Assembly: GCA_964559275.1 (NCBI GenBank)
Contig: CAZLGC010000024.1
Coordinates: forward strand, 1 to 15,653
Reading direction: 5' to 3'
DNA length: 15,653 bases
Source: CAZLGC01 sp964559275
GTDB taxonomy: Bacteria > Patescibacteriota > CALEFQ01
Below are positions 1 to 4,534 of the stretch, in pieces. The first letter of the stretch is position 1. Every line of letters begins with the position of its first letter. The notes under the pieces are model-generated. The model did no database searches. It worked only from the letters and a program-made list of their open reading frames with translations, and was not told the origin of the DNA. The translations under genes and the position numbers were made by a program.

Positions 1-15
1 TAAGAAATATTGTCA

Positions 16-112
16 AGTATTTACCTTTCGAGAAAGCACCGAAAACCTTGACCTAAGTCAAAAATAGCGCTAAAATGGCAGGTTAAAAAAGGCAATTTCT
101 GAGTATTTACCT
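16..112 (+). repeat. Direct repeat AGTATTTACCT, two copies, each upstream of a promoter
   Basis: The 11-mer AGTATTTACCT occurs at 16-26 and again at 102-112. Each copy is followed by an A-rich stretch and then by ACCTTGAC, the -35 of P1 or P2. The layout suggests a duplicated promoter module, with the second copy interrupted by the 115-140 palindrome. Confidence 0.6.
48..76 (+). promoter_or_regulatory. Upstream sigma-70-type promoter (P1) of the 3D-protein gene
   Basis: TTGACC at 48-53 and TAAAAT at 71-76 are separated by exactly 17 bp. The -35 lies inside a short inverted repeat, TTGAC-CTAA-GTCAA (48-61), which could be an operator. A closely similar promoter follows at 163-191. The nearest downstream plus-strand gene is the 3D-domain protein at 347. 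Confidence 0.6.
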
Positions 113-114
113 GG

Positions 115-140
115 AAAAATGGCTTAAATAAGCCATTTTT
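115..140. repeat. Perfect 26-bp AT-rich palindrome between the two promoters
   Basis: AAAAATGGCTTA (115-126) pairs perfectly with TAAGCCATTTTT (129-140) around a 2-nt centre. One more T follows at 141. It may be a bidirectional weak terminator, which would cut transcripts from P1, or an operator upstream of the P2 -35. The sequence alone does not decide between these. Confidence 0.6.
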
Positions 141-162
141 TAGTGAAAAAAGAGGAAAAACC

Positions 163-191
163 TTGACAAAATAATAAATGTGTGCTAATAT
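163..191 (+). promoter_or_regulatory. Consensus extended -10 promoter (P2) of the 3D-protein gene
   Basis: TTGACA at 163-168, a 17-bp spacer and TAATAT at 186-191 preceded by TGC make a near-ideal extended -10 promoter. Transcription would start near 198, leaving a leader of about 150 nt before the ATG at 347. Confidence 0.85.
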
Positions 192-210
192 GGCGTGTTC
201 AGAATTAAGT

Positions 211-245
211 CCTAAAAAAAGCTCTGTCAAGTGACGGGGTTTTTT
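211..245 (+). terminator. Terminator-like hairpin in the leader (possible attenuator)
   Basis: CTCTGTC (222-228) pairs with GACGGGG (233-239) over the loop AAGT, with some G-U pairs, followed by six Ts (240-245). A run of seven As (214-220) in front can pair with the T run. It lies only about 15-45 nt after the expected P2 start, inside the leader, so it would act as an attenuator rather than end a gene. CCTAAA (211-216) can also pair with TTTAGG (256-261), which would open the A-T part of this hairpin. Confidence 0.5.
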
Positions 246-346
246 GAAGCCTTAATTTAGGTCTCAATTTATTAAAAGGTCGTTTTCCAGCAACGAAATA
301 CCCAGGTAGGACTCTGCCTCGGTGGAATCCTTCCCCTGGATATTCG
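246..346 (+). promoter_or_regulatory. Structured 5' leader upstream of the 3D-domain gene, family unassigned
   Basis: CCAGG (302-306) pairs with CCTGG (335-339), enclosing an inner hairpin GGTAG-GACT-CTGCC and the segment GGTGGAATCC. The flanking AATA and TATT extend the helix. Pieces such as CAGC...ACCCAGGTAGG and GGTGGAATCC recall conserved bits of the c-di-AMP (ydaO/yuaA) riboswitch, which often precedes cell-wall hydrolase genes. The order and spacing do not fit the consensus as I remember it, so the family is left open. Confidence 0.4.
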
Positions 347-976
347 ATGCCAAACACCATTAGAAAACTAGTTGTCTCAGTTGCCGTCATTTTCTTCGCC
401 CTTTGGTTCTATCTCCCAGTTGTGGCCACCACTAACAAGGCCTACGCTGCGGAATTGGATCAGGGACCCCAGGAATTTGGCGTTGACTACAATATCTACA
501 GAAATCGTGAGATGCTTGCCGAAGCCCGCCGCCTGATGAGAATGAAGCAGCTCGACAAACTCGAGCAACAAAAACAGGCGGAAGCCGAAGCCCTAGAGGC
601 AGAGCGCAAAGCTGCCCGTTTGGCCCAGGCTCAGCGCGGTGAGCTCAGAGCTCTAGCCGAGACTGAATACAAAGTGACTAAAACCCTTACTGGTAATTTT
701 ACCGCCTATACTCCCAGCCCTGATGAATGTAGCGGCAACCCGTGGATCACCGCTTCCGGTGCCCGGGTCCACTACGGAACCATTGCGGCTCCGCCGGCTT
801 ACCCCTTTGGTACGCTGCTGCGGATCCCGGAGTATGATCCTGATACCATTTTCGTGGTTGAGGATCGCGGCGGTGCCATCCAGGGAAACCACTTTGATCT
901 CTGGTTGCCCGATAAGCCTTCCGCTTATTCCTTTGGCCGCCGTTCTCTCACGGTTGAAGTAATCGAACTAATCTAA
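347..976 (+). CDS. 3D-domain cell-wall protein with N-terminal signal/anchor and coiled coil
   Basis: A 209-residue exported protein that probably acts on peptidoglycan. Residues 5-27 form a hydrophobic signal or anchor segment ending near AYAAE. Residues 57-105 are a Lys/Glu/Ala-rich coiled coil. Residues 115-206 are a 3D domain, the double-psi barrel named for its conserved aspartates, shared with Gram-positive resuscitation/lytic proteins and the MltA C-terminus. FTAY (118-121), ITASGARV, GTLLRIP, VEDRGGAIQG (171-180) with D173, FDLW with D184 and the terminal FGRRS are all present, so the domain looks intact. The ATG at 347 is chosen because the signal segment begins at once; no clear SD precedes it. 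The long leader with two promoters implies elaborate control. The exact enzymatic activity cannot be stated: a lytic-transglycosylase-like role is inferred from the family. Confidence 0.85.
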   Translation: MPNTIRKLVVSVAVIFFALWFYLPVVATTNKAYAAELDQGPQEFGVDYNIYRNREMLAEARRLMRMKQLDKLEQQKQAEAEALEAERKAARLAQAQRGELRALAETEYKVTKTLTGNFTAYTPSPDECSGNPWITASGARVHYGTIAAPPAYPFGTLLRIPEYDPDTIFVVEDRGGAIQGNHFDLWLPDKPSAYSFGRRSLTVEVIELI

Positions 977-979
977 AGC

Positions 980-1012
980 AAAAACCCCCTATCACTTAGG
1001 TAGGGGGTTTTT
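980..1012. terminator. Bidirectional intrinsic terminator
   Basis: AAAAACCCCCTA (980-991) and TAGGGGGTTTTT (1001-1012) form a perfect 12-bp stem over a 9-nt loop, with A and T runs on both sides. It ends the 3D-protein transcript 4 nt after its stop and can also stop minus-strand transcripts from the convergent gene at 1064-1282. Confidence 0.93.
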
Positions 1013-1063
1013 GTACCATATAAAGAAGCCGCCATCCTGATAAACAGGTGACGGCTACTTAGT

Positions 1064-1282
1064 TCAGCGCAGTGACTGGTACTCATCATCACAACAGCAC
1101 TTGTTTTTGGCCAGACCACAGCCTCCGCAGAAAGCTCCTCCTGGACCTGTTCCGGGAGAATTACTTCGGGATGAAGAACCAGTCAAGCTTGGCTCATCAG
1201 AATGCCTGACCAGAAGCCCAAAGATTCCGATAATCAGCGGGATGCTGATCAAGCAGGTAATCAAAACCAAAATTCCTTTCAT
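1064..1282 (-). CDS. Small single-pass membrane protein with Cys-rich C-terminus, unknown function
   Basis: A 72-residue protein that I do not recognise. The start is the ATG at 1282 because AAGGAGG lies 6 nt upstream. A longer reading frame to 1372 exists, but this site decides the start. Residues 3-25 are a transmembrane helix, followed by a Ser/Gly/Pro-rich linker (29-50). A Cys cluster comes next: C52, C55 and C62-C64, in FCGGCG then KNKCCC, with an acidic DDE after it. The five cysteines could bind metal or an Fe-S centre, or form disulfides outside the cell, depending on topology. It follows the tRNA-Arg gene on the same strand after a palindromic repeat and converges on the 3D gene. 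An imperfect stem-loop at about 1028-1056 and the shared 980-1012 terminator lie downstream. Confidence 0.7.
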   Translation of the reverse strand: MKGILVLITCLISIPLIIGIFGLLVRHSDEPSLTGSSSRSNSPGTGPGGAFCGGCGLAKNKCCCDDEYQSLR

Positions 1283-1375
1283 TTCTATCCTCCTTCTCTG
1301 AATGGATTTTGAAAGATTTTCAGCAACTATCTTCTGATATTTATTATGCAAATCGATGGTTACTTGGTGCACCCA

Positions 1376-1442
1376 GCAGGAGTTCCGCCTCCGCCCTGCT
1401 TTCGCTCTCGCTACGCTCGGGCTCCGGCGGATAAACTCCAGC
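1376..1442. repeat. Imperfect palindromic (REP/MITE-like) intergenic element
   Basis: GGAGTT (1379-1384) and CCGCC (1385-1389) pair with GGCGG (1426-1430) and AACTCC (1434-1439), with a 3-nt bulge. The interior is GC-rich and has a second inverted motif around CGCTACGCTCG. It has no coding potential, sits just downstream of tRNA-Arg, and is much more GC-rich than the flanking spacer. Confidence 0.6.
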
Positions 1443-1450
1443 TTGCTTTG

Positions 1451-1527
1451 TGGTGCGCTCAGGAGGATTTGAACCTCCGACCCCGGGCTCCGGAAGCCCG
1501 TGCTCTATCCAGCTGAGCTATGAGCGC
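1451..1527 (-). tRNA. tRNA-Arg (anticodon CCG)
   Basis: The acceptor arms GCGCTCA and TGAGCGC pair perfectly and are followed by discriminator A and an encoded CCA. The anticodon stem CGGGC/GCCCG holds the loop TTCCGGA, giving anticodon CCG for codon CGG. The T-loop GGTTCAAATCC is canonical. Last gene of the Cys-Leu-Arg cluster. Confidence 0.97.
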
Positions 1528-1563
1528 CTGCGCTGTATTTTCCCGGAGTTCTTACTACCATTT

Positions 1564-1598
1564 AAAACTAATAACTATCAACCAATAACCAACAAAGA
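1564..1598. repeat. 7-nt periodic array between tRNA-Arg and tRNA-Leu
   Basis: Five successive heptamers read AAAACTA, ATAACTA, TCAACCA, ATAACCA, ACAAAGA, sharing a degenerate xxAAC[TC]A pattern. It fills most of the spacer between the two tRNA genes. Similar 7-nt arrays with different units occur at 13604-13631 and 13734-13754. Confidence 0.6.
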
Positions 1599-1602
1599 AT
1601 TA

Positions 1603-1691
1603 TGGTGCCTCCGGTGAGACTCGAACTCACAAGGCCGTAAACGGCCAAGGGATTTTAAGTCCCTCGCGTATACCAATTCCGCCACGGAGGC
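1603..1691 (-). tRNA. tRNA-Leu (anticodon TAA)
   Basis: This is an 89-nt class II tRNA. The acceptor GCCTCCG/CGGAGGC is followed by A and an encoded CCA. The anticodon loop CTTAAAA gives TAA, reading TTA/TTG. The long variable arm GGCCGT-TTA-CGGCC is typical of leucine tRNAs. Its 5' end is one nucleotide from the 3' end of tRNA-Cys, so the two must be processed from one transcript. Confidence 0.97.
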
Positions 1692-1692
1692 G

Positions 1693-1769
1693 TGGAGGCG
1701 CGAGCGGGATTCGAACCCGCGAATACTGGTTTTGCAAACCAGCGCCTTAAACCGCTTGGCTATCGCGCC
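1693..1769 (-). tRNA. tRNA-Cys (anticodon GCA)
   Basis: The acceptor GGCGCGA/TCGCGCC is followed by T73, the discriminator expected for cysteine tRNA, and an encoded CCA. The anticodon stem CTGGT/ACCAG holds TTGCAAA, giving anticodon GCA. It is the first gene of the tRNA cluster, about 12 nt after the predicted transcription start. Confidence 0.96.
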
Positions 1770-1787
1770 CGAGTAATTACGAGTCAA

Positions 1788-1816
1788 ATTCTACCAGTTA
1801 GGGCCCCAAAAGTCAA
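1788..1816 (-). promoter_or_regulatory. Promoter of the tRNA Cys-Leu-Arg cluster
   Basis: On the minus strand TTGACT (1811-1816) and TAGAAT (1788-1793) are spaced by 17 bp and sit directly upstream of tRNA-Cys. The -35 abuts the 1816-1844 stem-loop that closes the preceding micro-protein operon. Confidence 0.8.
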
Positions 1817-1844
1817 AGGCTCCAATTGCCATAATTGGAGCCTT
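1816..1844 (-). terminator. Stem-loop terminator after the micro-protein operon
   Basis: AAGGCTCCAATT and AATTGGAGCCTT form a perfect 12-bp stem with a 5-nt loop. On the minus strand it is followed by a T-rich stretch (TTTGACTTTT) and lies 12 nt after the stop of the basic 36-residue gene. Confidence 0.75.
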
Positions 1845-1855
1845 ACTGAGCACTC

Positions 1856-1966
1856 TCACCGTTTCCTCCGTCTTTGGTTGCGGCGATTGCGTTTCACCTT
1901 GCTGCGGTGCCGTCTCTGTTTGGGTGATTTACGCTGCACCTTGCGCTTTCCCTTGCCCTTAGCCAT
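1856..1966 (-). CDS. Extremely basic 36-residue protein
   Basis: The ATG at 1966 is preceded by AAAGGGGGAG at good SD distance, 19 nt after the previous gene's stop. The product is MAKGKGKRKV... with 9 Lys and 12 Arg among 36 residues, no acidic residue and no hydrophobic core. It ends in QRRRKR. Such a composition fits an RNA- or DNA-binding role, either as a small ribosome-associated protein or as a protamine/histone-like peptide. A weak resemblance to the short COX24/AURKAIP1-type basic proteins (HR...RR.QRR) is noted but not enough to name it. It is the last gene of a four-gene micro-protein chain (76, 54, 53 and 36 residues) and is followed by a terminator. The SD, the clean start and the terminator make a real gene likely despite its size. 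Confidence 0.6.
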   Translation of the reverse strand: MAKGKGKRKVQRKSPKQRRHRSKVKRNRRNQRRRKR

Positions 1967-1985
1967 TTTACTCCCCCTTTCTTGG

Positions 1986-2147
1986 CTACTCTATCCGAAC
2001 ACCTTCAGGCGTCAGATAGAAAGGCAGTAATGAAACCCAGAGAATGATTCCGGGAATACTGACAATAAGCTGTATCACCAGCAAGATAGGGATGATTGGC
2101 AATAACAAGATGAATAATCCTATAACTCGCCACCCCATCTCGTTCAC
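1986..2147 (-). CDS. Two-helix membrane micro-protein (53 residues)
   Basis: The start is taken as the GTG at 2147 because AAGGG lies 6 nt upstream and GTGA overlaps the stop of the previous gene by 4 nt. The in-frame ATG at 2138 is the alternative and would give 50 residues. The sequence begins MNEMGWRVIG. Residues 7-28 and about 29-45 are strongly hydrophobic, rich in Leu/Ile/Pro, and the tail LTPEGVRIE is polar. It is probably a small hairpin membrane protein. I do not recognise a family. The tight coupling with the 54-residue membrane protein upstream suggests the two act together, for example as a heteromeric membrane unit. That is inference from context only. Confidence 0.65.
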   Translation of the reverse strand: MNEMGWRVIGLFILLLPIIPILLVIQLIVSIPGIILWVSLLPFYLTPEGVRIE

Positions 2148-2308
2148 CAGTTTCCCTTGGTAACGCCCAGACGCCACAGCCAGATTCCCACTCCGATGAT
2201 TCCGACTATGACTGCTAGCACGAACAAGCGCTTCAGGATAAACCACAAGACGAACAAGACCAGGAGAAGCAACAGTACTCCCCCGATCTGCCTTCCCAAC
2301 CGATTCAC
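2144..2308 (-). CDS. Two-helix membrane micro-protein (54 residues, GTG start)
   Basis: The start is the GTG at 2308, preceded by AGGAGG with a 7-nt spacer. The ATG inside that SD opens a different frame that runs into the next gene and is not the real start. The product begins MNRLGRQIGG. It has a hydrophobic helix at about 7-25, a short basic turn (LKR, 25-27), a second helix at about 29-46, and a polar end TKGNW. It overlaps the upstream 76-residue gene and the downstream 53-residue gene by 4 nt each (GTGA junctions), a sign of translational coupling. The function is unknown. Two consecutive hairpin membrane peptides in one chain could be paired subunits or toxin-like peptides; nothing in the sequence decides. 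Confidence 0.65.
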   Translation of the reverse strand: MNRLGRQIGGVLLLLLVLFVLWFILKRLFVLAVIVGIIGVGIWLWRLGVTKGNW

Positions 2309-2535
2309 TTCGCATCCTCCTTTTCTTCTCTTGTCATCGGATTATGCGGAGTATCGAACCGCATCGCCCTTTTGATTGAGTTTCCCGACGAATCAATATC
2401 CATCACCACCGGAACAGGCCCCCATGGTTTCCGCGATCGCGTTTCCGAATCGTCATCCGGGGTTCCGACAGTCGGCCAGTGTTTATACGCCGGCCTGCCG
2501 TCCTTGCCCCTAACAACTTTTCTCCTTCTTTTCAA
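2305..2535 (-). CDS. Small hydrophilic protein of unknown function (76 residues, TTG start)
   Basis: The start is the TTG at 2535, fixed by AAGGAGG about 6 nt upstream. That SD overlaps the stop codon of the uracil-DNA glycosylase gene, so the gene is the direct continuation of the repair operon. The product starts MKRRRKVVRG and carries a basic N-terminus (2-10). A region with KHWPTVGTPDDD and KPWGPVPVV follows, then an acidic tail (REEKEDAK). There is no membrane segment and no cysteine. I recognise no domain. The charged ends and the Pro/Trp-containing middle suggest a small, perhaps partly disordered, nucleic-acid- or protein-binding factor. Its stop overlaps the next gene's GTG by 4 nt. 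Confidence 0.6.
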   Translation of the reverse strand: MKRRRKVVRGKDGRPAYKHWPTVGTPDDDSETRSRKPWGPVPVVMDIDSSGNSIKRAMRFDTPHNPMTREEKEDAK

Positions 2536-2546
2536 ATTACACCTCC

Positions 2547-3170
2547 TTATAACAAAGTTTGCTGTTTCTCTTTCTTAGGCTTGTCTGGCAATAGAGCAGA
2601 TTTAGGCTTTTTCGCTTCAGCCTTAACTTTCTCGACAACCTTCGGCAACTTCTTGAAATCAGCCTCAATATCTGCCCGCAGAGTCCCTCGATAAAGGGCC
2701 GCTGCCGGATGATAAATCGGATAATAAACCTGGCCTTTCACCCGAAACGGCTTGCCGTGGTCCTGTGAAATCGTTTTACCTTCAATAAACCGATTCATTG
2801 AATGACGCCCCAGCGTAACAATAACCTTTGGTTTAATCAAGTCTATCTGCTTGAAAAGATAATTGGTGGTACAGGTTTCAACCTCTTCGGGCAAAGGATC
2901 ACGATTCTTCGGTGGTCGACATTTAACAACATTGGCAATGAAAACATCGGATCGATCCAACCCGATCATCTCCAGGAGTTCGGTCAAATACTTGCCAGCC
3001 GCTCCCACAAAAGGTAGCCCTTGCTGATCTTCCTTCTCTCCCGGTCCCTCACCAATGAACATGATCTCGGCCTTGGAGTCACCGTCTCCGGGCACTGTGT
3101 TAGTACGGTTTTTGTGCAGACCACACTTGGTGCACTTCTTTATTTCGTTGGCTATGTCTTCTAGTTCCAT
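2547..3170 (-). CDS. Family-4 uracil-DNA glycosylase (Fe-S)
   Basis: Removes uracil from DNA, leaving an AP site, the first step of base-excision repair. The 207 residues have the family-4 layout. Four cysteines, C13, C16, C84 and C100, can ligate a [4Fe-4S] cluster. GEGPGEKED (40-48) is the motif-1 water/uracil loop, followed by the conserved GLPFVGAAG. HPAA (154-157) is the catalytic loop. The fold ends near residue 180, and a Lys-rich tail of about 27 residues ends in QQTLL, resembling a sliding-clamp-binding peptide. The start ATG directly follows the TGA of the upstream SpoIIAA-like gene (TGAATG). Endonuclease IV, which acts on the AP-site product, lies two genes upstream in the same orientation, which supports a repair operon. 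The micro-protein chain starts right at its stop codon. Confidence 0.95.
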   Translation of the reverse strand: MELEDIANEIKKCTKCGLHKNRTNTVPGDGDSKAEIMFIGEGPGEKEDQQGLPFVGAAGKYLTELLEMIGLDRSDVFIANVVKCRPPKNRDPLPEEVETCTTNYLFKQIDLIKPKVIVTLGRHSMNRFIEGKTISQDHGKPFRVKGQVYYPIYHPAAALYRGTLRADIEADFKKLPKVVEKVKAEAKKPKSALLPDKPKKEKQQTLL

Positions 3171-3566
3171 TCAATTTTTGTCCTTCTTAAGCCAGTCAAG
3201 GGCTTCTTCCTCGGTGGCGAAAAAACTGACATTGCGCACACCGGCTAACCAATCAATTACCTGAGCAACTGCCTTCTGCAAAGGAGCCATCCCTACATAA
3301 GCCACCTGTAGATCAGGGTTTTTCTCTGCCACATCTTTGGCCACGTCAGCGATGATGCGCCGAGCCGCCTGATCCGGTCGCCCAGCTTCGGATATATCAT
3401 ACAGAACCCGGTTTGTTGGGAGCCCCTGGGCTGCTCGCTTTGACAACAATTCATTAGCCGCTGCGTCATAGTCTTTAGCGGTCTTTTTATTGGGTATGCC
3501 GTAAACTTTGACACGGACAATATCATTCCGCTTGTCCCAGGAAACCTCTATTTTTGGTTCAACCAT
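3171..3566 (-). CDS. SpoIIAA-like (STAS/SEC14-type) protein
   Basis: A 131-residue soluble protein resembling the SpoIIAA-like/STAS family. A charged beta start (PKIEVSWDKRNDIVRVKVYG) leads into a helix (TAKDYDAAANELL). RVLYDISEAG (53-62) is the typical core strand, then come a helix (RRIIADVAKDVAEK) and VAYVGMAPLQKAVAQVIDWL. The end FFATEEEALDWLKK is characteristic, as these proteins usually finish with a helix in which an Ala-x-x-Trp-Leu follows acidic residues. Members are thought to bind lipids or partner proteins, and no enzymatic residues are evident. No SD precedes the ATG at 3566. It sits between nfo and the uracil-DNA glycosylase gene and abuts the latter (TGAATG). A role in repair is suggested only by this position. 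Confidence 0.7.
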   Translation of the reverse strand: MVEPKIEVSWDKRNDIVRVKVYGIPNKKTAKDYDAAANELLSKRAAQGLPTNRVLYDISEAGRPDQAARRIIADVAKDVAEKNPDLQVAYVGMAPLQKAVAQVIDWLAGVRNVSFFATEEEALDWLKKDKN

Positions 3567-3589
3567 ATTTTTATATTTCTGAAATCATT

Positions 3590-4423
3590 TTATTCTACCA
3601 TTTTTTCAAGTTTTTCAATATCCTCTCGCCGCCCCGGATCTTTAGTTTCAACAATAAAATCTTTGTCCTTAAGCGCTGGGTAGTTCACCAAAGCCCGAAA
3701 ACCCTCCTCGCCAATTTCGCCTTGGCCGATATGCTCGTGTCGGTCTTTATGTGAACCTAGCGGGACAGCGGAATCATTACAATGAATCAGCTGCAACCGG
3801 TCGAAACCGATCTTCTCCCCCAGTTCCCCCATAGTCTTATCGACCGCCCCGGGAGTGCGAAGATCATACCCGGCACCAAAAGCATGCGCGGTGTCAAAAA
3901 CCATTCCGATCTTGTCATCACTATACCCGGACCCTGTTATGATTCTCTCCAGCTCTTCGAAGGTGTTGCCGACCTCGGTTCCCTGTCCGGCCGTAATTTC
4001 CAGTAAAATTTTAGTTCTGGATTTGTCCTTCTCGGCAATGCTCTTCAAACCGGCTATGACCCTTTGGATTCCCCAGTCAATCCCCTTGCCCATGTGGTGA
4101 CCGATATGCATCACAAAAAAACCGCTGCCAATTTCATCAGCGACTTCTAAATCCTTGACCACCGACCCTATCGACATCCCCCAGGTTTTCTGTTTGGGTG
4201 AAGCCAGATTGGTGTAGTAGGGAGTATGTACGTAGAAAGATTTTATGCCGTTTTCTTCTCGGATTTCGGCGGCGTTGGCAATATCTTCCGCCGTTATTTC
4301 TTTAGCACCGCGACCACGTGGGTTCCGAGAAAAAATCTGAAAAGTCGTGGCCCCGTACTCCACGGCTTCTTTGGTAGCCCCGACCAGGCCGTCTTTGATG
4401 GAAAAATGAGCCCCGAAGTTCAT
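3590..4423 (-). CDS. nfo: Endonuclease IV (AP endonuclease family 2)
   Basis: Cleaves DNA 5' to abasic sites with three zinc ions, the step after uracil removal. At 277 residues it matches the usual length of the TIM-barrel family. Candidate metal ligands are all present: H66 in YVHTPY, H106 in VMHIGHH, E142 in LLEITAGQG, D177 and H180 in FDTAHAFGAGYD, H214 in IHCNDS, D227 and H229 in KDRHEHIGQGEIG, and E259 in IVETK. The family usually has H-P/A-G after the second His and DTCH in the fourth motif; here these read HIG and DTAH, which are common variants. No SD is visible. A REP-like palindrome (4434-4516) begins 11 nt upstream of the ATG and separates the gene from tig. It heads the operon with the SpoIIAA-like and uracil-DNA glycosylase genes. 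Confidence 0.96.
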   Translation of the reverse strand: MNFGAHFSIKDGLVGATKEAVEYGATTFQIFSRNPRGRGAKEITAEDIANAAEIREENGIKSFYVHTPYYTNLASPKQKTWGMSIGSVVKDLEVADEIGSGFFVMHIGHHMGKGIDWGIQRVIAGLKSIAEKDKSRTKILLEITAGQGTEVGNTFEELERIITGSGYSDDKIGMVFDTAHAFGAGYDLRTPGAVDKTMGELGEKIGFDRLQLIHCNDSAVPLGSHKDRHEHIGQGEIGEEGFRALVNYPALKDKDFIVETKDPGRREDIEKLEKMVE

Positions 4424-4433
4424 AAACTGTTGC

Positions 4434-4516
4434 TGTCATTGCGACCCCGCGTCAGCGGGGGAAGCAATCCCCACGGGATCGCTTCGTCGCTCATAAGTTC
4501 GCTCCTCGCGATGACA
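4434..4516. repeat. REP/MITE-like palindromic repeat
   Basis: The termini TGTCATTGCGA (4434-4444) and TCGCGATGACA (4506-4516) are near-perfect inverted copies. Inside are CCCCGC-GTCA-GCGGGG (4445-4460) and the inverted pair AAGCAATCCC/GGGATCGCTT. I recall very similar TGTCATTGCGA...GAAGCAATC elements scattered between genes in many unrelated bacteria. It is non-coding and fills most of the tig-nfo gap. Confidence 0.8.
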
Positions 4517-4534
4517 ATAATATTATTTTTTAGC

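Noticed and set aside
246..346. Firm assignment of the leader to the ydaO/yuaA (c-di-AMP) riboswitch
   Set aside because: Only fragments match and they are in the wrong order. The GGGGGA(A/C)CC block is missing, so it is kept as an unassigned structured leader.
1564..1598. CRISPR-like short repeat array
   Set aside because: The units are 7 nt with no spacers and no cas genes are in the window; this is a low-complexity periodic tract.
1693..1769. tRNA cluster as an integration site of a mobile element
   Set aside because: No integrase gene, no repeated tRNA 3' end (att site) and no phage or plasmid genes are visible nearby.
1986..2315. Single 109-codon frame starting at ATG 2315
   Set aside because: Its ATG lies inside the AGGAGG site of the GTG-start 54-residue gene, and the first half reads as low-quality sequence. 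The two shorter coupled frames explain the region better.
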